A stretch of 64,000 nt of DNA, taken from contig CM036618.1 of NCBI GenBank assembly GCA_020746105.1, positions 42,875,014 to 42,939,013 of the forward strand. Reading direction: 5' to 3'. Under the pieces are notes generated by a model. That model saw only the letters and a list, made by a program, of their open reading frames with translations. It was not told the origin of the DNA and ran no database searches. Below are positions 1 through 13,264 of this stretch, piece by piece (the first letter of the stretch is position 1; each line of letters starts with the position of its first letter). This DNA is from Trogon surrucura (taxonomy: Eukaryota > Chordata > Aves > Trogoniformes > Trogonidae). Made by a program: the position numbers and the translations under genes.

Positions 1-165
1 ATCAGCTAGTTTAAGAAGACTCAGCTAGCCCAACACAAATCGATTTCATGGGGAAGTCGATGGGCTGCTAATAGAATTACAACTAGCTGTCAAAATAGGG
101 AAAACATATCTGTGACAGTGACAAAGGGCAAATCAATTGAAGAAGTGTTGTGGGCTCTTTTTTCA

Positions 166-183
166 TTTTTTTTTTTTTTTTTT
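166..183. repeat. poly(T) run
   Basis: Eighteen consecutive T. It could be the poly(A) end of a minus-strand retroposed sequence, but nothing recognisable adjoins it. Confidence 0.9.
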
Positions 184-869
184 AGACATAGATGCAAAGT
201 ACATGTCTGTCTTTCAGAGCCTGCAACTGTGAAAACCAGCCATATGTTTATCCCCTTACAGGAGTCACCAATCCTGCAACACTGAATTTTGTGGTCATTT
301 TATTTCCCTTGCAATCACTACGCTACTCCTGTGAAACAAAGGTAAAGAGCCACATCCAGAGCTACTTGAGCAGTTTCTCATGTATTATGAAAGCTATTTA
401 GATAGGTTTTATTAACAGTTGTAATAATTTTCTCCACATGAAAAACCTTGGTGCATTTTGTTTACCAGAAACTTTTTTTTTTCTGCAATTACACACAGGA
501 TGTTTTTTTAGCATTTGTACAGCTCAAGCAGAAAATCAGTTACAACAATGTTGTTGGCTCAGAAATTATGTTATAATTTGCCATAATTAGATAAAAATTG
601 AGTTATTGAACAGTGGAAAGTTGCCATTGTGCTGCAACACTACTCTGCTGTGCCTATAGCATGTATATGACCTGTGCCCTTAGTACATTACACATTTACA
701 TTAGAGATAGTTATATGTAGTTGAAAATTAACTAAAATACATACATGTTTATTTGATGCAACAGTTTGTCATGTCATGGTAGAGTGCTGAAGTTGTGAGA
801 TGTTTACCAAGTCACGCCAGCACAGGCTTTTGGTCTGCTAGTACAGCTCCAAAATAACAGAAAAATACT

Positions 870-923
870 ACAGGAAAATAAGTAGGGTGACGTTCCACAG
901 GAAAATAAGTAGGATGACGCTCC
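870..923. repeat. 27-bp tandem duplication, two copies
   Basis: Copies at 870-896 and 897-923 share the core CAGGAAAATAAGTAGG. They differ at two positions in the second half (GGTGACGTTCC against GATGACGCTCC). This is a local replication-slippage duplication that has diverged slightly. Confidence 0.9.
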
Positions 924-1198
924 TTATTCTCCTCTCACTGCAGCCATTCCTGGGTCTGAAGCTCTCTCTGACTTCCTATAGAGAAGACCACATATCTTTA
1001 TGAATTTTGTATACATGTGTGAATGACAATCTGGAACAAAACAATAAACAAAATTTATTGTGTGGAATTCTTTCTCTTATCCCATCACTTTGGTATATAA
1101 ACCAAAGAGGAGTAAGTCCTTTTGTTTCATTTCTTAGCATGTACCAGTTTGGACTATGATTGGGTGCCAGAAAACTGTACTGCCAAAATGTAAACACA

Positions 1199-1300
1199 CC
1201 CCCCCCCCAGCTTTATTCTCCAAAATTTACTCACGTATTTTCTTTCAAATGTATGTATATACGCACATGCACACATATATACATATGTATGGCACACATT
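1199..1300. repeat. poly(C) followed by alternating TA/CA/TG DNA
   Basis: A C10 run at 1199-1208 is followed near 1240-1290 by an imperfect TA/CA/TG alternating tract (GTATGTATATACGCACATGC). It is a degenerate dinucleotide microsatellite. Confidence 0.7.
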
Positions 1301-4239
1301 TAAAAAAGTAAGGCAAGCGGCATTCAGAGCCATACTGCCTTGTTAAATAACCTGAAGGATGTATGAGTTGGTATATTTTGCAGTGCTACCTGTGTATAGG
1401 TCCAAATTACAACAATTTCAAGTATCATGTACAACTAAACTGGGGAAATTTCCTTGAACCAAACAGAATTTGCATTTAAATAGACGATAGAACTTCTGTT
1501 GACTCCCAATGAGAGCAGGATTTCATGCAGTGCAATTAAACCAGCCTGTAGGAGGAGCCAGGGTCAAAATTCTCAGACCTGAATATCTTGCTTTTCTTAT
1601 ATTTCTTTGCTTGCTTTGCCTATATAAATCAATGCCCAGCTGTGCTCCTTATCATATAGTGCAACTTCTGTCGACTTTGTTGGGTCCTTCAGGCTTGCAT
1701 GAGCATGGCAACAATGTCTCCGGAGGCAGAACTGTGTTTTAAATTCTTTGGAGTGAGGAATAAACCATAACATTAATCTTTTTGTAGAGCATTCTATGCA
1801 TTTTTAACACTGTGATTTTTAATAGATAGTAATAATAGCAATTTTGAAGTACCCTGCAGATTCTAGTAAAGGACTTTCCTTCAGAAACAGTATCCCCTGC
1901 TGCTAGTTTGCAAATCTTCTAATTCATTGCCACATGGAGTGTCCTATGTGCACAACATTTTTTTACTTCAAAACAGATAAAGATGTATATTTTGCCAACA
2001 AAGGTTCCCCAACAGCATGTTACCATTTTTCTTGTGTGGGACTACAGCTACTTTAAATTATTTCCAAATAATGGTCTTAGATAGTTTAAAGACCATGACT
2101 AAGTCATTTATTTAAATCAAGCATTTAGATTAGCCAGCTGTATTTCAAAGCTTATGGATCCGTAATAAATTGGTATATTTTTCCTGAATAGTGTTTTCAT
2201 GGTGCGGATTATTTAGTAAACCACAGTTTTCCTCAGAAAGCCACATCATCCTTAAGTTATATATATCTGTGAGAAGTGTCTTCCCATCCCTGACTTGATG
2301 GGGATCTTTGTGCTGCCTGGACCTCAGGAACTCAGCGGGGAGCAGCTGGGCTGGCGGTTCACAGCTCCTGCAACTGGGAAAACAACGGGGAAGCTATTGC
2401 TGAAGCTCTCAGAACAAAAGGGTATGAAGTTAGATCCAAGCATGGAGTAAGTGTCTCTCTGCCATAGACCATGGCTCTTTCTGGAGACTTACTCGCTTCA
2501 AAAGTAGTGTGAAAGCGCCAGAAAAGAGGGCAGGTGTTCCTGTTAGTTGCAAACAGATGTATAAAATCCTGGGTAGCCGAAAGGGTTTAACAGCAGCTTT
2601 GTAATGGAACTCAGAAAAGAGCAAGTGACTAGGGTTTTGTCATCATGGCTTCAGAGTGCATCTGGTTTATGCAGCCCAATTTGAACTGTGTGCACCGTTT
2701 TATCTTTGATCTAAGTTTTCGAAAGTAAGGCTGAAAACTCAAAGCCTTAGGTGGGAGACTTGCCATGAACTTTTAATGTCTCACAAGAGAAAAAGCCTGA
2801 GGCAGGATTTGTCTCTCTATAAATGGCAGAAAAGCCAGTTATACGTGTTTGAGCAAAATGTATGAAGGAGTGGCTATGGAAGCAGTGAATCTTAAAATAC
2901 TAGCACAACAAGTATGCTGACACCACAAGTCTGTGCCCTAACTTGGCATATTGTGCCAGGTTGTACCTGGAAGAGAAAGCTACTAGTGACAGAATATGTA
3001 AGCACTGCTTTCTAGTCAGCATTGAATCTCTCTCATGGCTGTTTGGCCCACTTTTGTAAATTATATATTTTAATATGCATTATGGACACTTTACTAACAA
3101 AGGTATTTGGTTTTCTTAAATAGAATTTCAGTGAAAAATGTCTTGAGAGGATATATGACCCTTTTAAGGCAGGAGCAACTATTAGTTACTATAGAAGCCT
3201 AGAAAATATTTGTTCAGTGCTCTCTTAAGCATGCAGCCGGAATGCCTCGCAAACATAGTGTCACCATTATAAATTAAGCAGAGACAAAGTGCCTGACTGT
3301 CTTATATCGTTCTGATTTGATACAAATAGTCCAGTGAACTCCAGGGCTTTTTTTAAGCAGCATCGTGTCAGTGTCAGTGTAACACAGTGGAAAATCAAAT
3401 CAGAAGGATATTCCTGGTTGGTTTATTAGCACTTTTGAGAAGAGGTCATACTTCTATTCCTTTTGAGGACTGTGTTTACTAGATACGGTTTTAAAGGGCT
3501 AATATTTTTACATTGTGCTTTTGCATGTAGAGCATATACTGAAAATATTCTAGAATACCAAGTGTAAAAAAACCCCTGAGCCCATTCTTGCACTATTCCA
3601 GCCACTGAACTATCAAAGGAGCGTCTGACTCTCTGATGTACTCGTCACTTACAGTGCAGCGCTACCAGAACTGCAGATTTCCACTGCATGGAGCTCTCTG
3701 TCTCCAGCACTGGCATTTGGTGGGTGATCTGAAATGATCAGAAGTGATAAATAATGTAAAGTACATCTGACGGGTTTTAAGCATCTTATCTGTGCATTCA
3801 GCTTTTGATAATTTCATTGCAGTTTTCAGGTGAAAAGAAAATTAAAGAAGGTGAAAGAAAATGAGGAAAGCATTAATTTGTTACCGTATTATTCAGCTTT
3901 AGTGCTACTTATGATAAAAAAACCCTAATTCTACTGAAATAATATTTACAAGAAATGAAAAAGTATAAAAATTTGAGCAAAAAATAGTGTTCCTTCTAAA
4001 AAAAACCCTAAATCTAAACCAAGGCAAATTTATGCTAATTAATATAGTTTAAGACCTACCCACAATATGTAGGATTTATCTTCTACAAAGCTTTCATTCT
4101 AATTCATTAGTTCCTTCATGGAATTATAAACTGCATTAACTCTCCTGTGCAGAAATCAGCAGTGTTACGGAGCTCTTGAGCAGATGTGATACAAGAGAGC
4201 CTTTTGATTTTTTTTTTTAAACTCAAAGAGTAATGACAC

Positions 4240-4720
4240 TGCAATATCATGTGGTGAAGGAGCAATAATTTGATAAACATTGTCTTTCCATTAGATTAGA
4301 GCAATTAATCTGATTCTAATTTAGCTGAAACATTACCATACTGGAATCCCTAGAGCCTGATGAATAATCTCTAAACACATTGACACACTCAGCAGACAAA
4401 CATTATCTCCACTCATACTGTTATTCCATATGGTCTCCTCCCATTCTGATGGAGGGCACCCTGCTGTTTCAATCAAATAAATGTCAATTATCTGAGATAG
4501 ATTTTTTAGTTCACAAGCACAGGCTTACAATTCGGCAACAGCGGCTGTGGAACAATTGTCTGCAGCTCTGCCCTGATTGCTGCTGCCTTCTTTTTCAGCT
4601 GCAGACCTTGCCAGGTTGTTGTTGAACTTTGTTGCACCATACACAATTTCAAAGGCTTTCTCTTGAAAATTGTAGGCACGGAAAATCATTTGTACCTGGG
4701 GAGAAAACATCAAAACATAG
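4240..4720. promoter_or_regulatory. conserved-looking AT/homeobox-rich block (inferred)
   Basis: The segment has many homeodomain-type cores, including an inverted AGATTA/TAATCT pair at 4293-4311, with little low-complexity sequence. It runs into the coding-like minus-strand segment at 4525-4695. The texture resembles vertebrate conserved elements, but no alignment was possible, so this is inference. Confidence 0.25.
4525..4695 (-). CDS. possible terminal coding exon, unidentified
   Basis: On the minus strand a good splice acceptor (pyrimidine-rich tract ending TTTTCTCCCCAG) borders an open frame of 56 codons that ends in TAA at 4527-4525. The frame opens in phase 0 with a GTA codon. It contains the motif IFRAYNFQEKAFEIVYG and ends in alanine-rich residues closing AVAEL. 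Codons are strongly of the RNY type and the amino-acid mix is protein-like. I do not recognise the family. No convincing upstream exon on the minus strand or polyadenylation signal just downstream was found. It could be the last exon of a gene extending rightward, an alternative terminal exon, or a chance open frame inside a conserved element. Confidence 0.3.
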   Translation of the reverse strand, partial: VQMIFRAYNFQEKAFEIVYGATKFNNNLARSAAEKEGSSNQGRAADNCSTAAVAEL

Positions 4721-7470
4721 AAGAAATAGCAGAAGGGTTTGCCTTCTTTACTCTGTTACTTGGGATGGGTCTTTATTGCCTTTTCTTTTTGTTGATTTAG
4801 CAGAGTGGCAAAACTCTATGCGACTAAAGGCTGCTTAGAAAATTTCATAAGACTTTACTCTTCTCAGGCATTGGCTCTCCAGTCCACGGGTTATGGGTAT
4901 GCTCACTGCTTCTCAGCCTGCATTTGCACTTTTAATTGACAACACTATGAAAGAAAACAGACTGAAAACTGCAAGCCCTCAAAAGCCACAGTTTTGCTCA
5001 CTGTTACAAGGTTGAAAGCTTATCCAAAATACCCCTTTGCCAGGGTGATCAGACTACTTCCTATGTTTACCTAATGTAAGCCTTGTGGCTACTATGGTGT
5101 CTAACAGAGGGAGCAATGTGCAATTCAGGTTACTTGCTGCTAACACCATCAGTAGAGAGAATACCCAAGGTAGATCCCTCTCAGTGGTGATCTGAACACA
5201 GTACTTTTCAGGGTGAACTCATATTATTTCATATATGACCCCTGTTATTTCACGTAACAGTTTTCTTCTCTGGATGTGCCCCGTTAGGCAAATGCACCCA
5301 GTGGGAAGGAAGGATAGAGCTGAAAGATTTTGTTGAACAGTGTTGTCTTCAGCTTCTGATTGTTTGGATGCTCCAAGTAAAGTAGCAAAAGATACATACC
5401 TTCATCGAAACACTTAAAATGGTGTCAGATAACCCTATTGCACCTGCTACAAGGTATGTGGCATTAGCTGATTGATCATAGTGTTGAAGTAGGTATGCTG
5501 CTTTAGAGACAGCGTCTGTATATCCATGTTGGAAAGATCAGTTGGCACTTTGACATGGAGGAAGTTTTAAAAATTGAAGATTATGAATATTTTAATGATG
5601 CTTGGCATTCAGCTTTACCTAGATGACATCGCCATTGTGAGAAGAAAAGTTTGCTGAACTGGGCCTGTGATCTGTGTGAGAAACTGCTGCTTTGATTGTG
5701 CGTTTGAGGGCCAGAGGGGCATTCTTCTGACTGAGAAAAACTTTTCCTTGAATAAGTCCTTTTCGGCCCTGTAGACTGAATTAGTAAGTACACTGTGGAT
5801 GGTTTCTCAGAAGTTTTAAATCATGCCCATGAAACTGCCCTATTTTGATTCATTCAGGTATAATACACATGCTCTTCCCAGCTGTTTCCCCACTCACCAC
5901 ATTCTCTTTAGCATCCATCACATAGACCTGAAATGCTGTAATATCATACTGCTTAGAAAAAGTGTTATTTTTCATGATGCTGTCTACCTTTCCTTCTTCC
6001 TAACACCAAAAGAACTCCCAGATACTTCAGTACTTTAGGAGAAAATTCATTCATCCCCCTTACACTAGATATTTCTCTTCCTTGGCACAGGCAGCTGGAA
6101 ATGCAAAGAATCTGTCAATAATGTGGGGTGATTTGCATGCAGCAGTTATCCATACATTTCAACAGAAGCCATGTGGTTATCAGATTCTAATCTAGAATTT
6201 TAGACTATCTGTAACTGTATTTTACAGAAATAAAAACTGTCTCTTTCTTTGGATTTGGACATTCTGTCATCATTAATGTACCAGTAAAGGCTTTGCTTGA
6301 GGACACTGTGGAACAACACGCTTCTGTTAACGCTGCTCAATAAAACTATTAATATGATCAATTTGATTTGAAATGTCTCTTGTCTTGTAAAGTATCAGAT
6401 CATTAACTTTAACAATGTCAGAGAGTTCTGACTACCATATTCAACTAAATTAATGCCCAAGGAATAACTGAGGACTCATTTTACATAATAGAAAGTATTA
6501 ATGTGCTACTGGATGTAAATAAACTGAGCAACCTTCAAATGCTTCAGGAAGAATGTAGGCTTGCACTAGTACACACCATAAAAAACAGGCAATGAGATAC
6601 ATGAGGCAGAGAAAGAAACAGTGATTCTTGAACTGAAGGTATGAGATAAAGAAAAATGGTACTAAACACCTGAAATTCACTTGTAATCACAGGGATATGT
6701 AGATTCTCAAGGTCTCAGAGTAAGGCATATTATATCCTACTGAGAGAAAAGAAGTAGGATCAGGAAGTGCACAAAGAAGACACTGCAGGTACCTCTGCAT
6801 TAGCATTTTACTAAAATCAGGAGAATACCTCTGAAGTACAAATATTAATCTTCCCAGATTACAATACCTTGTTTCGCATTTTAGAAAAGTCTTGGAGTAC
6901 GTGCAAGTAAACTCAAAGATGCAGTCCCAGCTTGCACCTAGTTTGTTCTATTTGTGGCCAGTCAAATCCATAGGAATAGACTGGAGCTAGCCAGAAATAA
7001 AATGCCCTGATATTTTTACGAAGTGTGTAGTAAGTCCTCAGCACTAACTATTTCACTCAACAAATCCACCTTTATTGGGCCGCACTGCTTGCCTGTGTGG
7101 ATGTAGCAATGAAATATGCTGAAGACTCCTTCCCTTGCCCCACATATATGTTCTCACCCTAACACTCTAACTATATGAACATGCAGAAGTATTGACCAAA
7201 CCAATAGCAGTTGTCCAAGTTACATTTGGGAAAGTCATGATTTTAAGCCTGTTTTTAAAAACACCTGTGGATGCTCTTGTACTGGCAGTTCCAACAGCTG
7301 AATTTAATAATAACATGGGGCAGAACCTAGTGCTGGCAGTGTAAGTGCAGCAGGGGGAACCAAGGGGATAATGGGAACTGCTTGCCTTATTTTTGGACTC
7401 CTAGGGATGTGCAGTGCTTTGTTTTATTTATCTTTGCTCTGGTCCTCTGTCTAAAATAAACTCACCCACC
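4720..7470. other. unique DNA, no supported gene
   Basis: Nothing gene-like was found beyond short chance frames. A 70-codon minus-strand frame at 5581-5793 is serine-rich and lacks convincing splice context. Confidence 0.55.
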
Positions 7471-7479
7471 ACTAATACT

Positions 7480-7950
7480 GGGAACTGTCTGCCCAAGTGG
7501 CAACTCTGCTGAAAAGGACCAAGTGAGCAAGAGCTGACAATGCACCTTCATCAGAGGGGAGGCAGATGCTCATGGGATATGTTAGGAGGAGCGTGACCAG
7601 CAGATTGAGGAAAGTTACTCTTCCCCAGTCCGCATGGGCGAGGTTGTACTTAGAACAACTTGAAGACCGGTCACAAAGATGAGCAACTGCAGTGCTTCAC
7701 GGTGGTGGCAGATCAAACAAGTGGCAACAGCCAGGTACTGTATTCAGATCTGTCATTAGGAAAAGTTTTTTGCTCTAGGTGCAGCACTGGAGTGGGTTAC
7801 TTGCAAATATTGTATAATTTCTAATGTTGGATATTTGCCCATAGCTGAGCAAAGCCGGTCTAGTGCTTGTGGTGGCCCGGCTTCAAGTGGGATGTTAGAC
7901 AAAGTGACCTCTGGAGGTCCCTTCCAACTGACATGCTGTGACTGTAGAAG
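7480..7950 (+). mobile_element. degraded CR1 LINE 3' fragment
   Basis: The segment reads as a decayed sense-strand CR1. Around 7590-7620 it has the TTAGGAGGAGCGTGACCAGC block that precedes the CR1 C-terminal region. Around 7755-7800 there is an ATTAGGAAAAGTTTTTTGCTC block, then GCAGCACTGGAGTGGGTTAC. It ends with CCTCTGGAGGTCCCTTCCAA near 7908-7928 and a decayed TGTGACTGTAG tail. The middle is partly deleted and no long frame survives, so it is much older than the copies at 30 and 49 kb. Confidence 0.65.
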
Positions 7951-10480
7951 TCTGTGAACCAGACTTAAGCGCATGTGAGGGAACTGACATGATGGGTGGA
8001 TTTGTTAACTAGGACACTTGACCTGGCCTACCTTTGCAGTAGGTCATAGGTACCTTAAGTTGTATCACTCACTGGGACACCAAAAGAGTGTAACGGTTAC
8101 CTGGAGAGAGTCTGTCTCATTACAGCTAAGATTTCTCACCAAAGGGAGAGGTAAAACCAAGGCAGAGAAAATAGAGGAAAAGCTTTGAGGAGTCTTGGGG
8201 AGCCTGACTTATTGTTGCTGGAAGGAAGGGGAGTTGCTTCTTGAATGAGGCCTCTCATTCTCCCACCCAGTAGCTGCTGCCCTGCACATTTCCAGCTGTA
8301 GTGACAGCAACTGTTGATTTTCCACCCTGGCAGCCTGATGCCCGAGGCAACTGCCTTCATCACCTCACCTTGGTGACTAACTCTATCCAGGACTTGCAAA
8401 CTTGCTCCAGAGAACAGAGCAGTTGTACTCAAAATATTGAGCAGACGCCTTCACCTCTACCTTCATACTGAAGGCCTGCCTGTTCCTCCCCGTGGGGTGG
8501 CTCAGTGGTACAGGTTAGGAGCAGAGACAGGTGTCAGCATGGCCTTAGTCAGAAATCTAAATTTTCATAGCTTTGCTGAGATACTGGGAGATAAAGCCAC
8601 AAGCTGGCCTCAGAAATGTCACACATATGGAACGGCAACTAGATGTGACCCACAGAGGCATAGCTGAGCAGGTGTCTGCTTAAAAAACAGCTGCCTGTGT
8701 GATGGCTTTTCTTCATTGCCCATGTCAGTTTTCTCATTCAAAGTCAATGGGATCAGTGACATTGAAATTAGCGAGTACATTGTTTCAGCTCTGAGGTTAA
8801 AATTAAAACTTTTATAACTAAAACTTTCTTCATTCAAAATATATTTTTTTCCAAAGTTTGACTTTTATTGGTGATACTTTTGGTTAACATCACAATTTAG
8901 ATTTTGTTTTTTTCTTGGAAACAAGTGACTTTTTTTTGTTACTGAGTTCCTTTCTGACAGTTTTAGTGACGCAAAAGAAACTTTCTGTGTTGTGGGACTG
9001 AAGAGGCAGGTTCCATTCACAGCACAATAGTCTGCTAGTGAATCGTAAATGTGACCTATGGTTGTGAGCATCCAAATGGATTTTTCCTCCTGCTCAGCTT
9101 TCAAAATGTGACTAAATTACTAGGTAGCCTATGTATCCAAAGTCAGAAATACACCAGGAGCTGAATAGTGTCAACAATACCAGAGAAGCTTGATTTTAAC
9201 TCCATTGCAACACAGCAGAGTTCTGCTTTCATGGTGCATTAATTCAACACCTGCAGGTGTTCTCTTTCCTTGCTGAAATTACAGGCTGTCTAGCGAGTAG
9301 TTAAGGCTTTGGACTGGAGTCTGGAGAAAAGTCATGCGGTCTTTATTGATCCTCACAGGGCCAGATCCTAATAGAGTGATGTAAGTTACAGATGCTCCCT
9401 CATGTTGTCTAAAATTGAGACAAAGGCTGAAACACAGCTGAAATGTTTTACTGATGTCCAGTTTTTAGAGTTCTTCACCTTTAGCCAGTCACCTTTAAAA
9501 TAGTAGTTTCTTCAAATTCAAAACCTTGGTGCTGGAAAATTATCAGTGCTGAAATCTGTTTATTGACTTATGAGTTGAAAATATAGTTTAAAAGCCCCCT
9601 CAGTCTCTCAGAAAACATTTTGAGGCACTCGACCACATGAATCAGAGAAAAAGCAAACTGAAAGTTTTGCTTTTGTTGTGTACCTTAATACATTAAATTA
9701 GAAGCATTAGAGAAGCTTAATTTAATTTGAAAGTAGGTGATTGACAACATTGTTTGGCAGTTGGAGTATTGAACCTCTCCAGTTCCTGTGCTGTTAGGAG
9801 GGGCTGGAAGTAACAGAGGCTGGAGGGGAGGCCATGGATAAAAAAGACATTTATTTCAGTATCTTGTTTAACAGTCATAGAGACTGCTGTGGGGCATGTT
9901 AATATGCTCCAATAGGCAATGTGTTTTTGTTGTTTCTTTGGTTTCCCTAACATGGCAGTTGCATTATAAGGTCTCTGCCCGGCAGAGAAACGGGGATGTT
10001 TCTGAACTCAGCCGAGAGCAAGAGCTGCTGCCTCATACCCAGGGGGGATCCCATTCCTCTCCCAAGTCTGCAACAGTGGTTCAGTGAGGTTCCTGAAGTG
10101 CCTCGTCCTGCACTGAGTTATGTCTCTTGGCTGGTTTCTCACCTTCAGGCAGGCAGTAGTTCTCAAGGTACTGTGTCAGAGCTTTGAAATGTTGCATCAC
10201 CGGCAGCAGGTGCTTGGTGGTATCTGGTCTCCATGGTGGAAGACCACACCAAATTCCTGCTGGTGTTCTCAGTGAGCCAGTTACCTAAAAGTTTTGATGC
10301 TGTTTAGTTTATTGATGGAGATACGCATTTAGCTGTGTATACTGTTCCACTCTGATTGTTGAACAACTTGCATAGACTCAGTGGAGACTAATCATACAGT
10401 GGTAAATTTAGGACATAAAAACACAGACTATAAGAGCATCAGATAGAGTTGTACCACACGGCTCTCTGTCCTGTCTCTGA
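7950..10480. other. unique DNA, no supported gene
   Basis: No gene is supported. A tRNA A-box-like stretch (TGGCTCAGTGGT) near 8497-8510 and a SINE-like segment near 9290-9350 are the only recognisable hints. Short frames on both strands at 8865-9104 have no domain features. Confidence 0.5.
9290..9350 (+). mobile_element. possible tRNA-derived SINE relic (MIR-like head)
   Basis: GAGTAGTTAAGGCTTTGGAC followed by TGGAGTCTGGAGAAAAGTCA resembles the tRNA-derived head of CORE/MIR-type SINEs, where an A-box is followed by a GGACTCTGGAG-type block. The body after it is not recognisable, so this is either a short relic or a coincidence. Confidence 0.3.
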
Positions 10481-10484
10481 CGGC

Positions 10485-10745
10485 CATCAAAAGGAGTGTC
10501 TAGAAAAGAGTGTAAAACAGGGTGTATGATACCTGATACTTCCCTGGGTACTCACCCTGCTTCCAATCATTTGCAGCTTAGACATTTCCTGACCTGGAGA
10601 TGTTTCTTTGAGTTTAGAGCCTGAAAGTATTTCTTGTCTGTGAACTTGCTCTACCTCTCTTTGAATCCACGTAAGCTTTTAGCATCTGCAACATCCTGTG
10701 GCATGAAGTTCATCAAATGCACGTGCTTTTCTAAGGTCACAGCCT
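10485..10745 (-). mobile_element. possible ancient LINE 3' relic (CR1/L3-like)
   Basis: The plus strand carries CTTTGAATCCACGTAAGC, then TTTTAGCATCTGCAACATCC and TGTGGCATGAAGTTCATC. Read on the minus strand, this resembles the 3' portion of old CR1/L3-type LINEs (a ...GGATGTTG...GGATTCAAA... order). No open frame remains. The assignment comes from remembered repeat texture and needs a repeat-library search. Confidence 0.4.
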
Positions 10746-13250
10746 CAGAGGTCAGGCTGACTGCTCATGTCAACAGAATTCGGTCCCCCATTGCCATCGC
10801 AGCAGGAATGGGCTCCAAAACTAGCTTGTCTTCAGTACCTTCTCTCTGTGCCTGTTAATACATGTTAATATTGATTAATGCACTCGCCACATATGGTGTA
10901 GGCACTTGTCTTACTCCCCATCCACCCGGGATACACATTAATCAACAGTACAGCCTGGTATAGTGTGTCATGTCTCATTGCTTAAACATTTTCCTACTCC
11001 CTTATGCTGTTCTTAAATTGAAGAAAACTAAGTGCTCAGACAGAAGTAATAGATCAGTATAACTGGATTTGTCTTAATACACCCCAGATGAATTTACTCA
11101 GAAGAGTTTCACAGAAAATCTTTTTTGGCATGCAAAATCTTTTTGAGGAGTTATATCACTGAAGATCGCTTTCTGCAACTGCAGTAAAAACCAAAAGGGC
11201 CCTCTGTTCTGTTCCTCTGTCTCCCACAAGATAAAGATATTCTTTCTTTCCCTTCCCTCCTTCATTAAAAAAAAAAAATTAGATTACTGGCTTCAGAAAG
11301 ACAACATTTCATTCCCAAACTTTTAGGTTCCCAAACAGTGTCCTGTTAACAGGTTATGGACCAGGTACAGCTCTGCTGTAGCTTAGTTCATTTGAGAGTA
11401 AGGATGGTGGCCTTCAGCTTCCCTGATGTTACTGACCAGAAGTTGGGTGCCTGGACTAAGTGGTCAGTTCTGTAGTGGACACAGAGGGATGGGTCCCTCC
11501 TCAGAAAGATTTATTTTACAGTGGGAGGTGTTTAAAATCAGCCTCTAGACATGTCTTTCCTGCTCTATTGATTAGAGGCTATTGATCCATTGCAAACTAG
11601 CTTAGGCTACACATTTCCTCTGGGAAAAGTTGCTGGGACCTGTTGCTTAGAGAACAAGGCAGCATGTTGGAGAATTATTTCAGTTGTATTTGGTATAACA
11701 GGATTCAAATATATAAAAATTCATATTTGGTAGACATAAAAAAAAAGAAAACCCACAAGTTTCATAGAAGCATAATGCACAAAACACAAGCCAAAAGGCC
11801 TCATGGGACAAACAGCAGGTCCTTCCGGTGTGAATGGTCACTCGTGTGAATTGCTTTGTTATAGGCAATATGATTAATTCATATGTCTAAGTGATGACTA
11901 AATCAATATCGTTGCTGATCTGTAACGTGAGGAGCTACTCGCTGAAAGTGGAAAGTGGCAGAAACTGTTCTGTAATCACTGGTGTACCAGTGGCATTAAT
12001 GAAAGAGCAAAAGAGTTGAAGATGATCACCAGAGGTTTTGCATTCTGCTCTGTGCTGTCTGACCTGCCTCTAGGGTACATTAAGTTTCTTTTACATTTGT
12101 TTTTGGGTTTGTGGACACTACTCTGTTTTCTACTAGTTATATTCTATACATATGTAATATATTGTATTTCTTAGCTCATACACGGCCTAGTAATTACATG
12201 CTATATTTTAACGTGCTTACACAAAATGACCAGGTTATTGTTGCTCGTCCAGATACTATTATACTATTTTATCACTCCTGAATGCGAAATTCATGATCCA
12301 TTAACTTAGTTTTTGAATATTTTTTTTTTCTAAAATTCTGTCAAAGAACCTTGTGGCTTCCTTAGTGCTTTTATCCTCTAGATATGTGAAGACCATTATC
12401 AATATGCCTTGCAGATTGTTAGTACTACATGAACACCAGGTAGAAATTATGATATTCTTACATTGACTGCATATCAGCTGGTGTGAAATAATGGATACAG
12501 TCTGAGCTTCTGAGCTTTGCAAATATAGCTTGTGAAGTGAAGAGTAAGTCCAGAATAACTTTGATGCAGGAAATATTTTGATGCATAATTGAGAGCTTTT
12601 TCATGGAGTGATACTTTCCAAAGTGTTTATGCAGTGCCTTACATCATTAAACAAGTGTATAAACAATAAATAATTCTCCTCATCAGTGTCACTACATCCT
12701 ATTGAATAAGTCCCCAGGGCACTATAAATAAAGGTTATCTTGCAGCCATCAATAAGACACAGAAGAAGGATTTCCTCACTGACTTATATGAAGTTTTCAG
12801 TAGTGTTTTTGATTTGATTCAGCATTTCTGATGGTGGCGTAGCATATGCCTGCTTGCCCAGGATGTTCAAATGCACACAATTTTGTTGAGTTCACAAATG
12901 CCACAAGCCTCTGAAGGACTTCAAGAGCTTGCAGGGCTGTGTGGTAATTTCACTACAATCCACTGCTCCCCGGGGTACATCTGAAATTGTGTTTGCGTGG
13001 AAACCTGTATCAGGACTGTCCCTAGGCATGCATGTGGGATGAAAACAGGTCAACCTACCCTTGCACTAATGAAAGATTACTTGCTCAGGTTCAGGAGAGC
13101 TTGTGTGACTTTTAGCCACCTCAGAGTATTAAGCAGCGTAGATTTGTGTCTGGCTATCCTTACCTACTTAGGCACCCAATCTCTCAATATATAGTGTATT
13201 CAACTTCAAATATTAAACTATTACTTATTACAAATTACTCATGAGGGAAG
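10745..13250. other. unique AT-rich DNA, no supported gene
   Basis: Nothing beyond short chance frames and an A-run near 11267-11278. Confidence 0.6.
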
Positions 13251-13264
13251 ATACTGCTGTAATA

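Larger units (their letters stand above)
1..4240. other. AT-rich unique DNA without a supported gene
   Basis: This stretch holds no supported gene. Reading frames are short and have no recognisable domains. The only structure seen is simple sequence (an 18-T run at 166-183, a 10-C run at 1199-1208, alternating purine-pyrimidine DNA near 1240-1290) and a 27-bp tandem duplication at 870-923. A GTAAGT donor-like site lies near 2446 but has no convincing exon before it. Confidence 0.6.

Noticed and set aside
8497-8525. tRNA-like A-box (TGGCTCAGTGGT)
   Set aside because: No B-box, no cloverleaf partner sequences and no terminator at the right distance. Possibly a SINE remnant, but too short to call.
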